Assembly: GCF_021147775.1 (NCBI RefSeq)
Contig: NZ_JAGTPK010000002.1
Location: 124,001 to 188,000, forward strand
DNA from: Pseudomonas californiensis
GTDB taxonomy: Bacteria; Pseudomonadota; Gammaproteobacteria; Pseudomonadales; Pseudomonadaceae
DNA: 64,000 bases
Direction: 5' to 3'
How positions within the stretch are numbered: the first letter of the stretch is position 1; each line of letters begins with the position of its first letter. The position numbers were made by a program, and so were the translations under genes. Below are positions 27,558-36,655 of the stretch, piece by piece. The notes beneath the pieces are model-generated. The model ran no database searches and had not been told where the DNA came from. It worked only from the letters and a program-made list of their open reading frames with translations.

Positions 27558-28372
27558 TGCTCAGCTGGATTGACGGCCGTCCTGCCGATGCGCTGTCCCT
27601 CCGGGACAGGGGCCTTGCCTATGGCGACGGGGTATTTGAAACCGTTGCAGTCAAGGCAGGGCTGCCGTTGCTTTTCGAGCGTCATCTGCAACGTCTCGAT
27701 GCCAGTTGCCAGCGTCTGGCAATTGCGCTGGACCTGGATGTCGTTCGCGCTGAAATGACCCGCTTTGCCGCTGAGCTCGCCAGTGGTGTCATGAAGCTGA
27801 TCGTGACCCGTGGCGATAGCCAGCGCGGTTATGGCCCCGCCCCCGACACGCAATCCAGACGAATCCTGCAGGGCGGCCCGTTGCCTGTTTATCCGGCTTC
27901 GCATGCCCTGCAGGGGGTTCGTCTGTTTGCCTGTACAACCCGTCTGGCCGAGCAGCCGCTGCTGGCAGGTATGAAGCATTTGAATCGCCTCGAGCAAGTG
28001 CTCGCCCGTTCGGAGTGGCAGGACAGCGAGCATGCCGAAGGGCTGATGTGCGACACTTCCGGGCGCTTGATCGAGGCGGTCTACAGCAACCTGTTTCTCG
28101 TCATTGACGGTGGGCTGGTGACAGCTGATCTGAGCCGTTGCGGCGTCGCAGGGGTCATGCGCGCCGAGCTGCTGGATCAGGCACGAAATCTGGGTGTCGC
28201 TGTCGATATCCGTGATTTGCATCCGACCGACCTGGCGCTGGCTGACGAAGTATTCGTGTGCAACAGTGTTTATGGTATTTGGCCTGTTCGGGGCTTTGCT
28301 GAGTTCAACTGGTCTGCCGGCTCGCTGACCCGTGAACTGCAAGGCATCGCTCGCACCCTTCTGGATATTTGA
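27557..28372 (+). CDS. pabC: Aminodeoxychorismate lyase
   Basis: PLP enzyme releasing p-aminobenzoate for folate. The 271-residue fold-type IV protein contains DRGLAYGDGVFETV near the N-terminus and the PLP Lys in GMKHLNRLEQVLAR (about residue 140). Its ATG overlaps the fabF stop. mltG follows within 3 bases, the standard pabC-mltG-tmk-holB order. Confidence 0.94.
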   Translation: MLSWIDGRPADALSLRDRGLAYGDGVFETVAVKAGLPLLFERHLQRLDASCQRLAIALDLDVVRAEMTRFAAELASGVMKLIVTRGDSQRGYGPAPDTQSRRILQGGPLPVYPASHALQGVRLFACTTRLAEQPLLAGMKHLNRLEQVLARSEWQDSEHAEGLMCDTSGRLIEAVYSNLFLVIDGGLVTADLSRCGVAGVMRAELLDQARNLGVAVDIRDLHPTDLALADEVFVCNSVYGIWPVRGFAEFNWSAGSLTRELQGIARTLLDI

Positions 28373-28375
28373 TTC

Positions 28376-29503
28376 GTGATCCGAAAATTATTGGTATTGC
28401 TGGAAACCGCTATTGTCCTGGCAGGCCTGACGTTGGGTTTTGCCTATTGGAAGCAGTACCAGGCCCTGAACCAGCCGCTTGAAGTGGCTCAGGAGCAATT
28501 ACTGGATGTGCCCGCTGGCTCCACGCCCACCGGCGTCCTCAACCGTCTTCAGGCTGACGGCGTCATCAAGGATGCGTTCTGGTTGCGCCTCTACTGGCGC
28601 TTCAACCTTTCCGGCCAGCCACTGCACAGCGGTGAATACCGTATGACACCGGGTATGGACGTTGAAGCCCTGTTCGATGTCTGGAAGCGCAAGGAAGTTG
28701 TGCAATATAGCCTGACGCTGGTTGAAGGCTGGAATTTCCGGCAGGTGCGTGCAGCACTCGCCAAGCAGATCAAGCTTGATCAGGAACTGACCGGCTTGAG
28801 CGACAAGGAGCTGATGGCCCGGATTGGCCATCCGGACGTATTTCCTGAAGGCCGTTTTTTTCCAGACACCTACCGTTATGTGCGCGGGATGAGCGATGTT
28901 GAATTGCTCAAGCAGTCCTATGACCGCCTTGAGCAGGTACTCGACGAAGAGTGGGCCTCCCGCGCAGCGGATGCGCCGTATGCCGATCCATATCAGGCGT
29001 TGATCATGGCGTCGCTCGTCGAGAAGGAAACCGGCGTGCCTCAGGAGCGCGGGCAGATTGCTGGTGTGTTTGTGCGACGCCTCAAGCTGGGCATGCTGTT
29101 GCAGACGGACCCGACTGTCATCTATGGCATGGGTGAGCGTTACAATGGCAAATTGACCCGGGCCAATCTGAAAGAGGCCACGCCCTACAATACCTATGTC
29201 ATTGCCGGGCTACCGCCTACCCCGATTTCGCTGGTGGGGCGTGAAGCGATCCATGCAGCGCTCAACCCTGTCGAGGGCAGCAGCCTGTACTTCGTGGCCA
29301 AGGGCGACGGCAGTCACGTGTTCTCCAACGATCTGGATGCACACAACGCTGCGGTGCGTGAATACCAGATCAAGCGCCGCGCAGATTACCGCTCCAGCCC
29401 TGCGCCTTTGACCGCACCCGCGCCGGCACCTGAATCGACCCTTCAGGAGTCCGGGACAGCGCCCGCCGCCGATGGGCCACCCGCTGGCTCAGGCTCGCAA
29501 TGA
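28376..29503 (+). CDS. mltG: Endolytic transglycosylase MltG
   Basis: Inner-membrane lytic transglycosylase thought to end glycan strand growth. A 375-residue protein: N-terminal membrane helix (LLVLLETAIVLAGLTLGFAY), LysM-like region, and a YceG domain with FPEGRFFPDTY and ASLVEKETGVPQERG holding the catalytic Glu. A Pro/Ala-rich C-terminal tail of about 40 residues extends beyond the usual end. GTG start 3 bases after pabC. Confidence 0.94.
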   Translation: MIRKLLVLLETAIVLAGLTLGFAYWKQYQALNQPLEVAQEQLLDVPAGSTPTGVLNRLQADGVIKDAFWLRLYWRFNLSGQPLHSGEYRMTPGMDVEALFDVWKRKEVVQYSLTLVEGWNFRQVRAALAKQIKLDQELTGLSDKELMARIGHPDVFPEGRFFPDTYRYVRGMSDVELLKQSYDRLEQVLDEEWASRAADAPYADPYQALIMASLVEKETGVPQERGQIAGVFVRRLKLGMLLQTDPTVIYGMGERYNGKLTRANLKEATPYNTYVIAGLPPTPISLVGREAIHAALNPVEGSSLYFVAKGDGSHVFSNDLDAHNAAVREYQIKRRADYRSSPAPLTAPAPAPESTLQESGTAPAADGPPAGSGSQ

Positions 29504-29513
29504 ACAAGATTAA

Positions 29514-31134
<1,621 letters not shown>

Positions 31135-31168
31135 ACTCTGGAACATTCGTAACCGTAGAGGTGTTGTC

Positions 31169-31525
31169 ATGAGCTTGCCGCTGAATACCGGTCCACGAAA
31201 CGGAATCCTGTCCCTGACAATCAAGGACAAAGCCGTGCTGTACGCCGCCTATATGCCATTCATCAGAAACGGCGGGCTGTTCATACCCACCAGCAAGCAC
31301 TACAAGCTGGGTGATGAAGTGTTCATGCTGCTCAACCTGATGGACGAGCCTGAAAAGGTCCCCGTGACAGGTCGAGTGACCTGGATCACCCCAAAGGGCG
31401 CCCAAGGTAATCGTGCCGCAGGCGTAGGCGTGCAGTTCAACGATGGTGACAACGTCGCCCGTAATCTGATCGAAACCTATCTGGTCGGCGCACTGAAGTC
31501 CGATCGTCCCACCCACACGATGTAG
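31169..31525 (+). CDS. pilZ: PilZ domain protein, type IV pilus PilZ
   Basis: A 118-residue single-domain PilZ protein required for type IV pilus assembly in P. aeruginosa. It lacks the RxxxR motif used for cyclic di-GMP binding, and the second motif is altered to IRNGGLFI. It matches the founding PilZ, which does not bind the nucleotide but interacts with FimX/PilB. AGAGG precedes the ATG. Placed between holB and tatD as in PAO1 (PA2960). Confidence 0.93.
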   Translation: MSLPLNTGPRNGILSLTIKDKAVLYAAYMPFIRNGGLFIPTSKHYKLGDEVFMLLNLMDEPEKVPVTGRVTWITPKGAQGNRAAGVGVQFNDGDNVARNLIETYLVGALKSDRPTHTM

Positions 31526-31538
31526 TTGTTCTCAATCC

Positions 31539-32324
31539 ATGCTCGTAGATTCTCACTGCCACCTCGACCGACTTGATCTGACCCAGCACGATGGCTCTCT
31601 CGATGCCGCCCTCGATGCCGCGCGAGGCAGAGGTGTCGGACATTTTCTGTGCATCGGCGTAAGCGCCGATAACGCCGGAGCCGTCAAGTCGCTGGCGGAG
31701 CGCTACGACGATGTCGACTGTTCGGTTGGCATTCATCCGCTCGACCTGAAGCCTGGCGAGGCACCTGCTCTTGAGTGGCTGTTGACCGAGCTGGATCATC
31801 CACGCGTAGTCGCCATCGGCGAAACCGGTCTGGATTATCACTACGAGCCTGAAGCGGCCGAGCTTCAGCAGGCGTCGTTCCGGCTGCATCTGCAAGCCGC
31901 TACTGTGACCGGCAAGCCGGTTATCGTGCACACCCGGGGGGCGCGTGCCGACACCCTGGACCTGCTGCGTGAAGCGGCATTGCCTCAGGCGGGTGTGCTG
32001 CATTGTTTCACCGAAGACTGGGACATGGCCAAGGCGGCACTGGACCTGGGCTTTTACATCTCGCTCTCCGGCATCGTGACGTTCCGCAACGCCGATGCAT
32101 TACGTGACGTGGCGCGTCAGGTGCCTGCCGACCGCCTGCTGGTTGAAACCGATTCTCCGTATCTGGCGCCGATTCCTTACCGCGGCAAGCCAAATCTGCC
32201 GCAGTACGTGCGTGAAGTGGCCGAGTTTCTGGCCATGCTGCGCGGTGAGTCATACGAGCGCTTCGCGGAGCAGACCACTGATAACTTCGCCCGTCTTTTC
32301 CCGTTGGCGCATCTTCGGCGCTGA
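31539..32324 (+). CDS. TatD family metal-dependent hydrolase
   Basis: A 261-residue TIM-barrel DNase-like hydrolase (YcfH type). The metal-binding signature is DSHCHLDRLDL at the N-terminus, with GETGLDYHYEPE, a His in VIVHTRGA and HCFTED, and a terminal Asp in LLVETDSPYLAP. It starts 13 bases after pilZ and ends the operon that began upstream of tmk. Confidence 0.92.
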   Translation: MLVDSHCHLDRLDLTQHDGSLDAALDAARGRGVGHFLCIGVSADNAGAVKSLAERYDDVDCSVGIHPLDLKPGEAPALEWLLTELDHPRVVAIGETGLDYHYEPEAAELQQASFRLHLQAATVTGKPVIVHTRGARADTLDLLREAALPQAGVLHCFTEDWDMAKAALDLGFYISLSGIVTFRNADALRDVARQVPADRLLVETDSPYLAPIPYRGKPNLPQYVREVAEFLAMLRGESYERFAEQTTDNFARLFPLAHLRR

Positions 32325-32354
32325 GCGCTCTTTCGAAGCGCATAAATCGCAGGC

Positions 32355-32393
32355 AAAAAAAAACCCGGATTCTGGGGGGGGTGAAGCCGGGTC
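32355..32393 (-). terminator. Rho-independent terminator of the sRNA
   Basis: On the minus strand ACCCGG-c-TTC pairs with GAA-t-CCGGGT around a C-rich loop, followed by nine T residues. The U-run exists only on the minus strand, which sets the direction of the transcript. Confidence 0.8.
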
Positions 32394-32426
32394 AAGACCA
32401 TTAGGAGTACAACAAAGGCACACCAT

Positions 32427-32448
32427 CCATTGGTGCCTCCATTGGTGC
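32427..32448. repeat. Tandem CCATTGGTGC repeat inside the sRNA
   Basis: CCATTGGTGC occurs at 32427-32436 and 32439-32448, a 12-base period. In the minus-strand RNA this gives two GCACCAATGG copies that could each pair with targets. Confidence 0.6.
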
Positions 32449-32672
32449 GCCACTTGGGGGATATGACGCGCCAACGGCTTAATTATTGTCCAGTATCTGC
32501 CAGCGTCCAGTGAGTTTTGGTTGTTTTTTAAACAGTTTTGGAATACCAAATCGTTTCTTGAGATCGCATTGGCCAAGGACGGCGAAGCTGTTATTCCATG
32601 CATTCATTAAAAATCAGTGTCTGATGCCCAAGCAGCTTTTCAGGGACGTGTCGACAGTTGCGAGGTTTCAAG

Positions 32673-33326
32673 GTGGAGTTTTCCAACGGTTTTCTGTTGA
32701 GTCTTTCGCTTTGCCTGGACATTGGTCTGGCCAATATCGCGATGATCACGCTCTCCATGCAGCGCGGCTTTGCCAAAGGCCTTTGGCTAGGATTGGGAAC
32801 CTGCGTTGGCGACCTGGCTTACGCCATCCTGGCCATGCTCGGCATGGCTGTGCTTTTGCAGTATGAAGCGGTGCGTTACGTGCTCTGGCTGGGAGGCTCC
32901 GCAATACTGGCCTGGTTCTGCTTGCGGATGGTAATGAGTGCGGTCGCCGTCAGGTCAGGTATCGAGACGCAGGATGTGCAATGGGGGCGAACCAATTTTG
33001 CCTTATTCGGGCGCGGGATTTTTCTGGCGATGTCTTCGCCCAGCGCCATTCTCTGGTTTGCCGCCGTTGGGGGCGCACTGATTGCCCGGCAAGGTTCCGA
33101 TGTCGCCAGCGCTTCTACCTTTCTTGCCGGTTTCGTTGCAGCGGGCGTTGTCTGGTCCGTCAGTCTCTGCGCGCTGGCGCACCAGGGTGGAAGGTTAATG
33201 GGTGAGCGTATGCTGAGGTGGGCTTACGTTGCTTCAGCACTGATCTTTGCCTATTTCACGATATACGTAGTCGTGACCGGTTATCTGGAGTTTGTCGGTC
33301 CTTTGCCCGGGGCTGTGCGGCTTTGA
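32673..33326 (+). CDS. LysE/RhtB family exporter
   Basis: A 217-residue inner-membrane protein with about six hydrophobic helices and an N-terminal LysE pattern (FSNGFLLSLSLCLDIGLANIAMI). The expected central loop and MSSPSAILWFAA follow. The GTG at 32673 is preferred because GAGG lies about 8 bases upstream; a TTG at 32658 is in frame. Family members export amino acids or related small molecules. It sits where PA2958 lies in PAO1. Confidence 0.8.
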   Translation: MEFSNGFLLSLSLCLDIGLANIAMITLSMQRGFAKGLWLGLGTCVGDLAYAILAMLGMAVLLQYEAVRYVLWLGGSAILAWFCLRMVMSAVAVRSGIETQDVQWGRTNFALFGRGIFLAMSSPSAILWFAAVGGALIARQGSDVASASTFLAGFVAAGVVWSVSLCALAHQGGRLMGERMLRWAYVASALIFAYFTIYVVVTGYLEFVGPLPGAVRL

Positions 33327-33487
33327 CCCCGCAGGCCGGGGGTGTCGACGTTGCGTTGGGCCAGGCACCGATTTGCAAACAGACACTTATCCATCCGTAA
33401 CCTGCAATATGGTCGGATGATCCGTGCATTTCAGCGCAAATTGGGCATAATACGCGGCTTCGATTTCGATCCCGACCAGACCTTCTT

Positions 33488-34150
33488 ATGCAGAAAGAAT
33501 CTCGTAAGGTCCGTGAGTTTCGCCGCCGTGAGCAGGAAATTCTCGACACCGCGCTAAAGCTGTTTCTTGATCAGGGCGAAGACAGCGTCACTGTCGAGAT
33601 GATCGCGGACGCCGTTGGCATAGGCAAAGGCACGATCTACAAGCACTTCAAGTCCAAGGCGGAGATCTACCTGCGCCTCATGCTCGACTATGAGCGCGAT
33701 TTGAATGAGCTGCTGCATTCCGCCGATGTCGACAAGGACAAGGAAGCGCTTTCACGGGCGTACTTTGAATTTCGCATGCGCGATCCGCAGCGCTACCGCC
33801 TGTTCGATCGCCTGGAAGAAAAGGTGGTCAAGGGCAATCAGGTCCCTGAGCTGGTCGAGGAGTTGCACAAGATCCGCGCCTCGAACTTCGAGCACCTGAC
33901 GCTGCTGATCAAAGGGCGCATCAACGAAGGAAAGCTCGAAGACGTGCCGCCTTATTATCACTACTGCGCGGCGTGGGCGCTGGTGCATGGCGCGGTTGCG
34001 CTGTACCACTCGCCGTTCTGGAGCAACGTGCTTGAGGATCAGGAAGGCTTCTTCCATTTCCTCATGGATATCGGTGTGCGCATGGGCAACAAGCGCAAGC
34101 GTGACACTGACCCTCATCCGGACGTGAAGCCAGATCCGGTAGTCGATTGA
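33488..34150 (+). CDS. TetR family transcriptional regulator
   Basis: A 220-residue regulator. The N-terminal helix-turn-helix runs through ILDTALKLFLDQGEDSVTVEMIADAVGIGKGTIYKHFKSKAEIYLRL (residues about 18-64), followed by a helical ligand domain. It corresponds to PA2957 in PAO1. A -10-like CATAAT lies at about 33446-33451. Ligand and targets are unknown; its position beside a fatty acid synthesis block is suggestive only. Confidence 0.92.
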   Translation: MQKESRKVREFRRREQEILDTALKLFLDQGEDSVTVEMIADAVGIGKGTIYKHFKSKAEIYLRLMLDYERDLNELLHSADVDKDKEALSRAYFEFRMRDPQRYRLFDRLEEKVVKGNQVPELVEELHKIRASNFEHLTLLIKGRINEGKLEDVPPYYHYCAAWALVHGAVALYHSPFWSNVLEDQEGFFHFLMDIGVRMGNKRKRDTDPHPDVKPDPVVD

Positions 34151-34274
34151 CCCGTTTTCAGGGCCATTCACCTGATTGTGCAGAGCTCTGGATGCGCATC
34201 CGTCAAAAATGGCGCGGAAGCTGCATCTGACGACCATTCGCCGGTTTTCCGTCACCGGTATTTGGGAGTGAATG

Positions 34275-34877
34275 ATGCGTAGCCTGGTTCTGCTGCTGGC
34301 GTTGATAGCGCTGAGTGGCTGTATGAAAGTCAGCGATATGGGTGAGGGCGTTCGCGAGCAGTTCAGCGACGCAGGGCTGCTTGATCACAGTCAGACCCGT
34401 CGCACTGCCAACTGGCGCGTGCAGCCCGACTCCTTCATCTTCATCGCCCAAGGCGCCTTCGTGCCGCCGGGCAACGCCTACCCGCGGCCCAACGTTGTGG
34501 CTGAAGAGGCCTTCAAGGGTTTTATCGAATACTTTCCCATGGTTCGTCGCGCGCCTGCACCGCTGGGCCTGGACGAGGCAATGATCGAAGCCAGGAGCGC
34601 GGGCGCTCACTATCTGCTCTACACTCGGTTCGCCAAGGCGGATGACCGTATCGGCAACGGTGATCAATGGTCGGATCAGGAAGCGGTCGACCGTCTGGGC
34701 ATTGACAGTGGCGTTATTCAGCTGATGTTGATCGAAACCAGCACACGCTATTTGATAGACAGCGCCCGGATTCGCAGTCGTGGCGGATTGCTGACGCTTT
34801 ACGATACAAGCCCTGAAGATTTGCTAGGTCCGCCTCTTGAGGACTACGCTCGCACCTTGTTGGGTGTAGAGCGCTAG
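34275..34877 (+). CDS. DUF4823 lipoprotein
   Basis: A 200-residue lipoprotein precursor: signal peptide MRSLVLLLALIALSGC with lipobox LSGC (Cys at residue 16), then a soluble envelope domain. The second of two adjacent ATGs is taken because GGGAG lies 6 bases upstream. The matching position in PAO1 is PA2956. Function unknown. DUF1285 follows after 9 bases. Confidence 0.87.
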   Translation: MRSLVLLLALIALSGCMKVSDMGEGVREQFSDAGLLDHSQTRRTANWRVQPDSFIFIAQGAFVPPGNAYPRPNVVAEEAFKGFIEYFPMVRRAPAPLGLDEAMIEARSAGAHYLLYTRFAKADDRIGNGDQWSDQEAVDRLGIDSGVIQLMLIETSTRYLIDSARIRSRGGLLTLYDTSPEDLLGPPLEDYARTLLGVER

Positions 34878-34886
34878 GAGTAAGGC

Positions 34887-35447
34887 ATGACCGATTCAGG
34901 CAAGGCCAATGATCTGTTTGCACAGATTCCGAAGACCAAAGGTTTGCCGCCTGTTCATTTATGGAACCCCGAGTTCTGCGGCGATATCGACATGCGTATC
35001 GCCCGGGATGGCACGTGGTTCTACCAGGGCACGCCCATCGGCCGTAAGCCGATGGTGCGCTTGTTCTCGACCATCATGCGCCGTGACGGCGACGATTACT
35101 TTCTGATTACCCCGGTTGAAAAGGTCGGTATCAAGGTCGATGACGCGCCCTTCGTCGCGGTGACGCTCGACGTTGAAGGGCAGGGTGAGGCTCAGGTGCT
35201 ACGCTTCTCGACCAACGTCGACGACACAACTGAGGCCGGGCCCGATCACGCTTTGCGAGTTCTGATTGATCCCGAAACTCAGGAGCCTGCGCCTTATGTT
35301 CATGTGCGGGCCAATCTCGAAGCGCTTATTCATCGCAATGTGTTTTACCAGCTGGTCGAGCTCTCGGTCTCCCGCGAAATCGACGGGCAACGCTGGTTGG
35401 GTGTCTGGAGCCATGGGGTGTTCTTTCCCGTGGGTCTTGAGCCTTGA
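34887..35447 (+). CDS. DUF1285 family protein
   Basis: A 186-residue cytoplasmic protein with family motifs HLWNPEFCGDIDMRIARDG near residues 24-42, IGRKPMVRLFSTIMRRD and YFLITPVEKVGI. Known structures of the family show a two-domain barrel fold without assigned activity. AGGAG lies before the ATG. Cotranscribed with the DUF4823 gene by spacing. Confidence 0.88.
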   Translation: MTDSGKANDLFAQIPKTKGLPPVHLWNPEFCGDIDMRIARDGTWFYQGTPIGRKPMVRLFSTIMRRDGDDYFLITPVEKVGIKVDDAPFVAVTLDVEGQGEAQVLRFSTNVDDTTEAGPDHALRVLIDPETQEPAPYVHVRANLEALIHRNVFYQLVELSVSREIDGQRWLGVWSHGVFFPVGLEP

Positions 35448-35532
35448 GGCAGTTGAGTATTCGATAGGGTCAATTGCCTGTCGGCAGTTCGGCGGTTAAA
35501 GTGCCGCTCCCTGATTTTCCTGAGGTTTTTGC

Positions 35533-36546
35533 ATGAGTCAGTCCATTGATATCGCCGTAGTCGGCGCGACCGGTACTGTCGGCGAAACCATTGTCCAGAT
35601 CCTGGAAGAACGTGATTTTCCAGTGGGTAACCTGCATTTGTTGGCCAGTATCGAATCGGCGGGCCATTCGGTACCTTTCCGGGGCAAGAACGTGCGTGTG
35701 CGTGAGGTCGACGAATTTGACTTCAGCAAAGTCAAACTGGCCTTTTTTGCTGCGGGTCCCGCCATTACCCGTAGCTTCTTCGAGCGTGCATCGGCCGCAG
35801 GCTGCGCGGTGATCGACCTGTCAGGCACTTTTTCGCCTGAGCAGGCGCCCAATGTGGTGCCGGAAATCAATGCCGAGCAACTGACTTCCAGCACAGGTCC
35901 CTTGCGATTGGTGTCCGTTCCCAGCGCCTCGGCGACCGCAGTTGCCTTGACTCTGGCCCCTTTGCGCGCACTGCTTGAAATCAACAGTGTTGCGGTGACG
36001 GCATGTCTGGCCGTGTCCAGTCTCGGTCGCGAAGGGGTCAGTGAGTTGGCACGTCAGACCACTGAACTGTTGAACGTTCGTCCGCTGGAAACCCGCTTTT
36101 TTGATCGTCAGATGGCATTCAACGTGCTCGCTCAGGTCGGTACGCCGGACGCATCCGGCCATCTTCCTCTGGAAAAGCGCCTGGTCGAAGAGCTGCGTGA
36201 GTTGCTGGCACTGCCGTCTTTGAAAGTGTCCGCGAGTTGCATTCAAGTGCCGGTTTTCTTTGGCGACAGCTTCACTGTATCGCTGCAACTTTCCGCGCCT
36301 GTGGACCTGGCAGCAGTAAACGCTGCGCTTGAAGCAGCGCCAGGTATAGAGCTTGTTGACGCTGGGGACTACCCGACACCGGTCGGTGATGCTGTAGGTC
36401 AGGACGTGGTTTATGTAGGACGTGTCCGGGCAGGAGTTGCCGATTCTGAACAACTCAATCTGTGGATTACGTCAGACAACGTGCGCAAGGGCGCTGCGCT
36501 CAATGCTGTGCAGGTTGGCGAATTGTTGATAAAAGACTATGTGTAA
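35533..36546 (+). CDS. Aspartate-semialdehyde dehydrogenase-like protein (Usg-1 type), catalytic Cys absent
   Basis: A 337-residue Asd-family protein with the NADP loop VVGATGTVGETIV (about 9-21) and the dimerisation domain. Where true Asd has the nucleophile motif PNCST, this protein reads PSASA (P130-S131-A132-S133-A134), so the thiol is missing. This agrees with the Usg-1 group, which lies beside truA/fimV in many gammaproteobacteria (PA3116) and is not expected to be an active dehydrogenase. It precedes fimV by 109 bases. Confidence 0.87.
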   Translation: MSQSIDIAVVGATGTVGETIVQILEERDFPVGNLHLLASIESAGHSVPFRGKNVRVREVDEFDFSKVKLAFFAAGPAITRSFFERASAAGCAVIDLSGTFSPEQAPNVVPEINAEQLTSSTGPLRLVSVPSASATAVALTLAPLRALLEINSVAVTACLAVSSLGREGVSELARQTTELLNVRPLETRFFDRQMAFNVLAQVGTPDASGHLPLEKRLVEELRELLALPSLKVSASCIQVPVFFGDSFTVSLQLSAPVDLAAVNAALEAAPGIELVDAGDYPTPVGDAVGQDVVYVGRVRAGVADSEQLNLWITSDNVRKGAALNAVQVGELLIKDYV

Positions 36547-36558
36547 AAGATACTTGGC

Positions 36559-36577
36559 AACAATTTGAATAATTGTT
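36559..36577. promoter_or_regulatory. Palindrome upstream of fimV
   Basis: AACAATT and AATTGTT form a perfect 7-bp inverted repeat with a 5-base centre, 79 bases before the fimV ATG. It is AT-rich and has no U-run on the plus strand, so an operator is more likely than a terminator. No known binding site was matched. Confidence 0.4.
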
Positions 36578-36655
36578 CTAGCGGCGATACGCCTTACACC
36601 CAACTGCAGGACTACCTCTCCGCACCTCGGAGAATCTTTAAACAAGGGATGGGCT

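Larger units (their letters stand above)
32353..32480 (-). ncRNA. rgsA: Probable RgsA (P16)-type small RNA
   Basis: The 348-base gap between tatD and the LysE gene corresponds to the place of RgsA (PA2958.1) in P. aeruginosa, an RpoS-dependent sRNA of about 120 nt. On the minus strand a Rho-independent terminator ends at 32355, and an AT-rich -10-like region lies at about 32481-32488, giving a transcript near 125 nt. The body contains two tandem copies of GCACCAATGG. The call rests on synteny plus terminator; the 5' end is approximate. Confidence 0.6.

Noticed and set aside
32401..32460. NtrC-like TGGTGC sites before the LysE gene
   Set aside because: Arm spacing does not match the NtrC consensus, and the repeats lie inside the probable sRNA.
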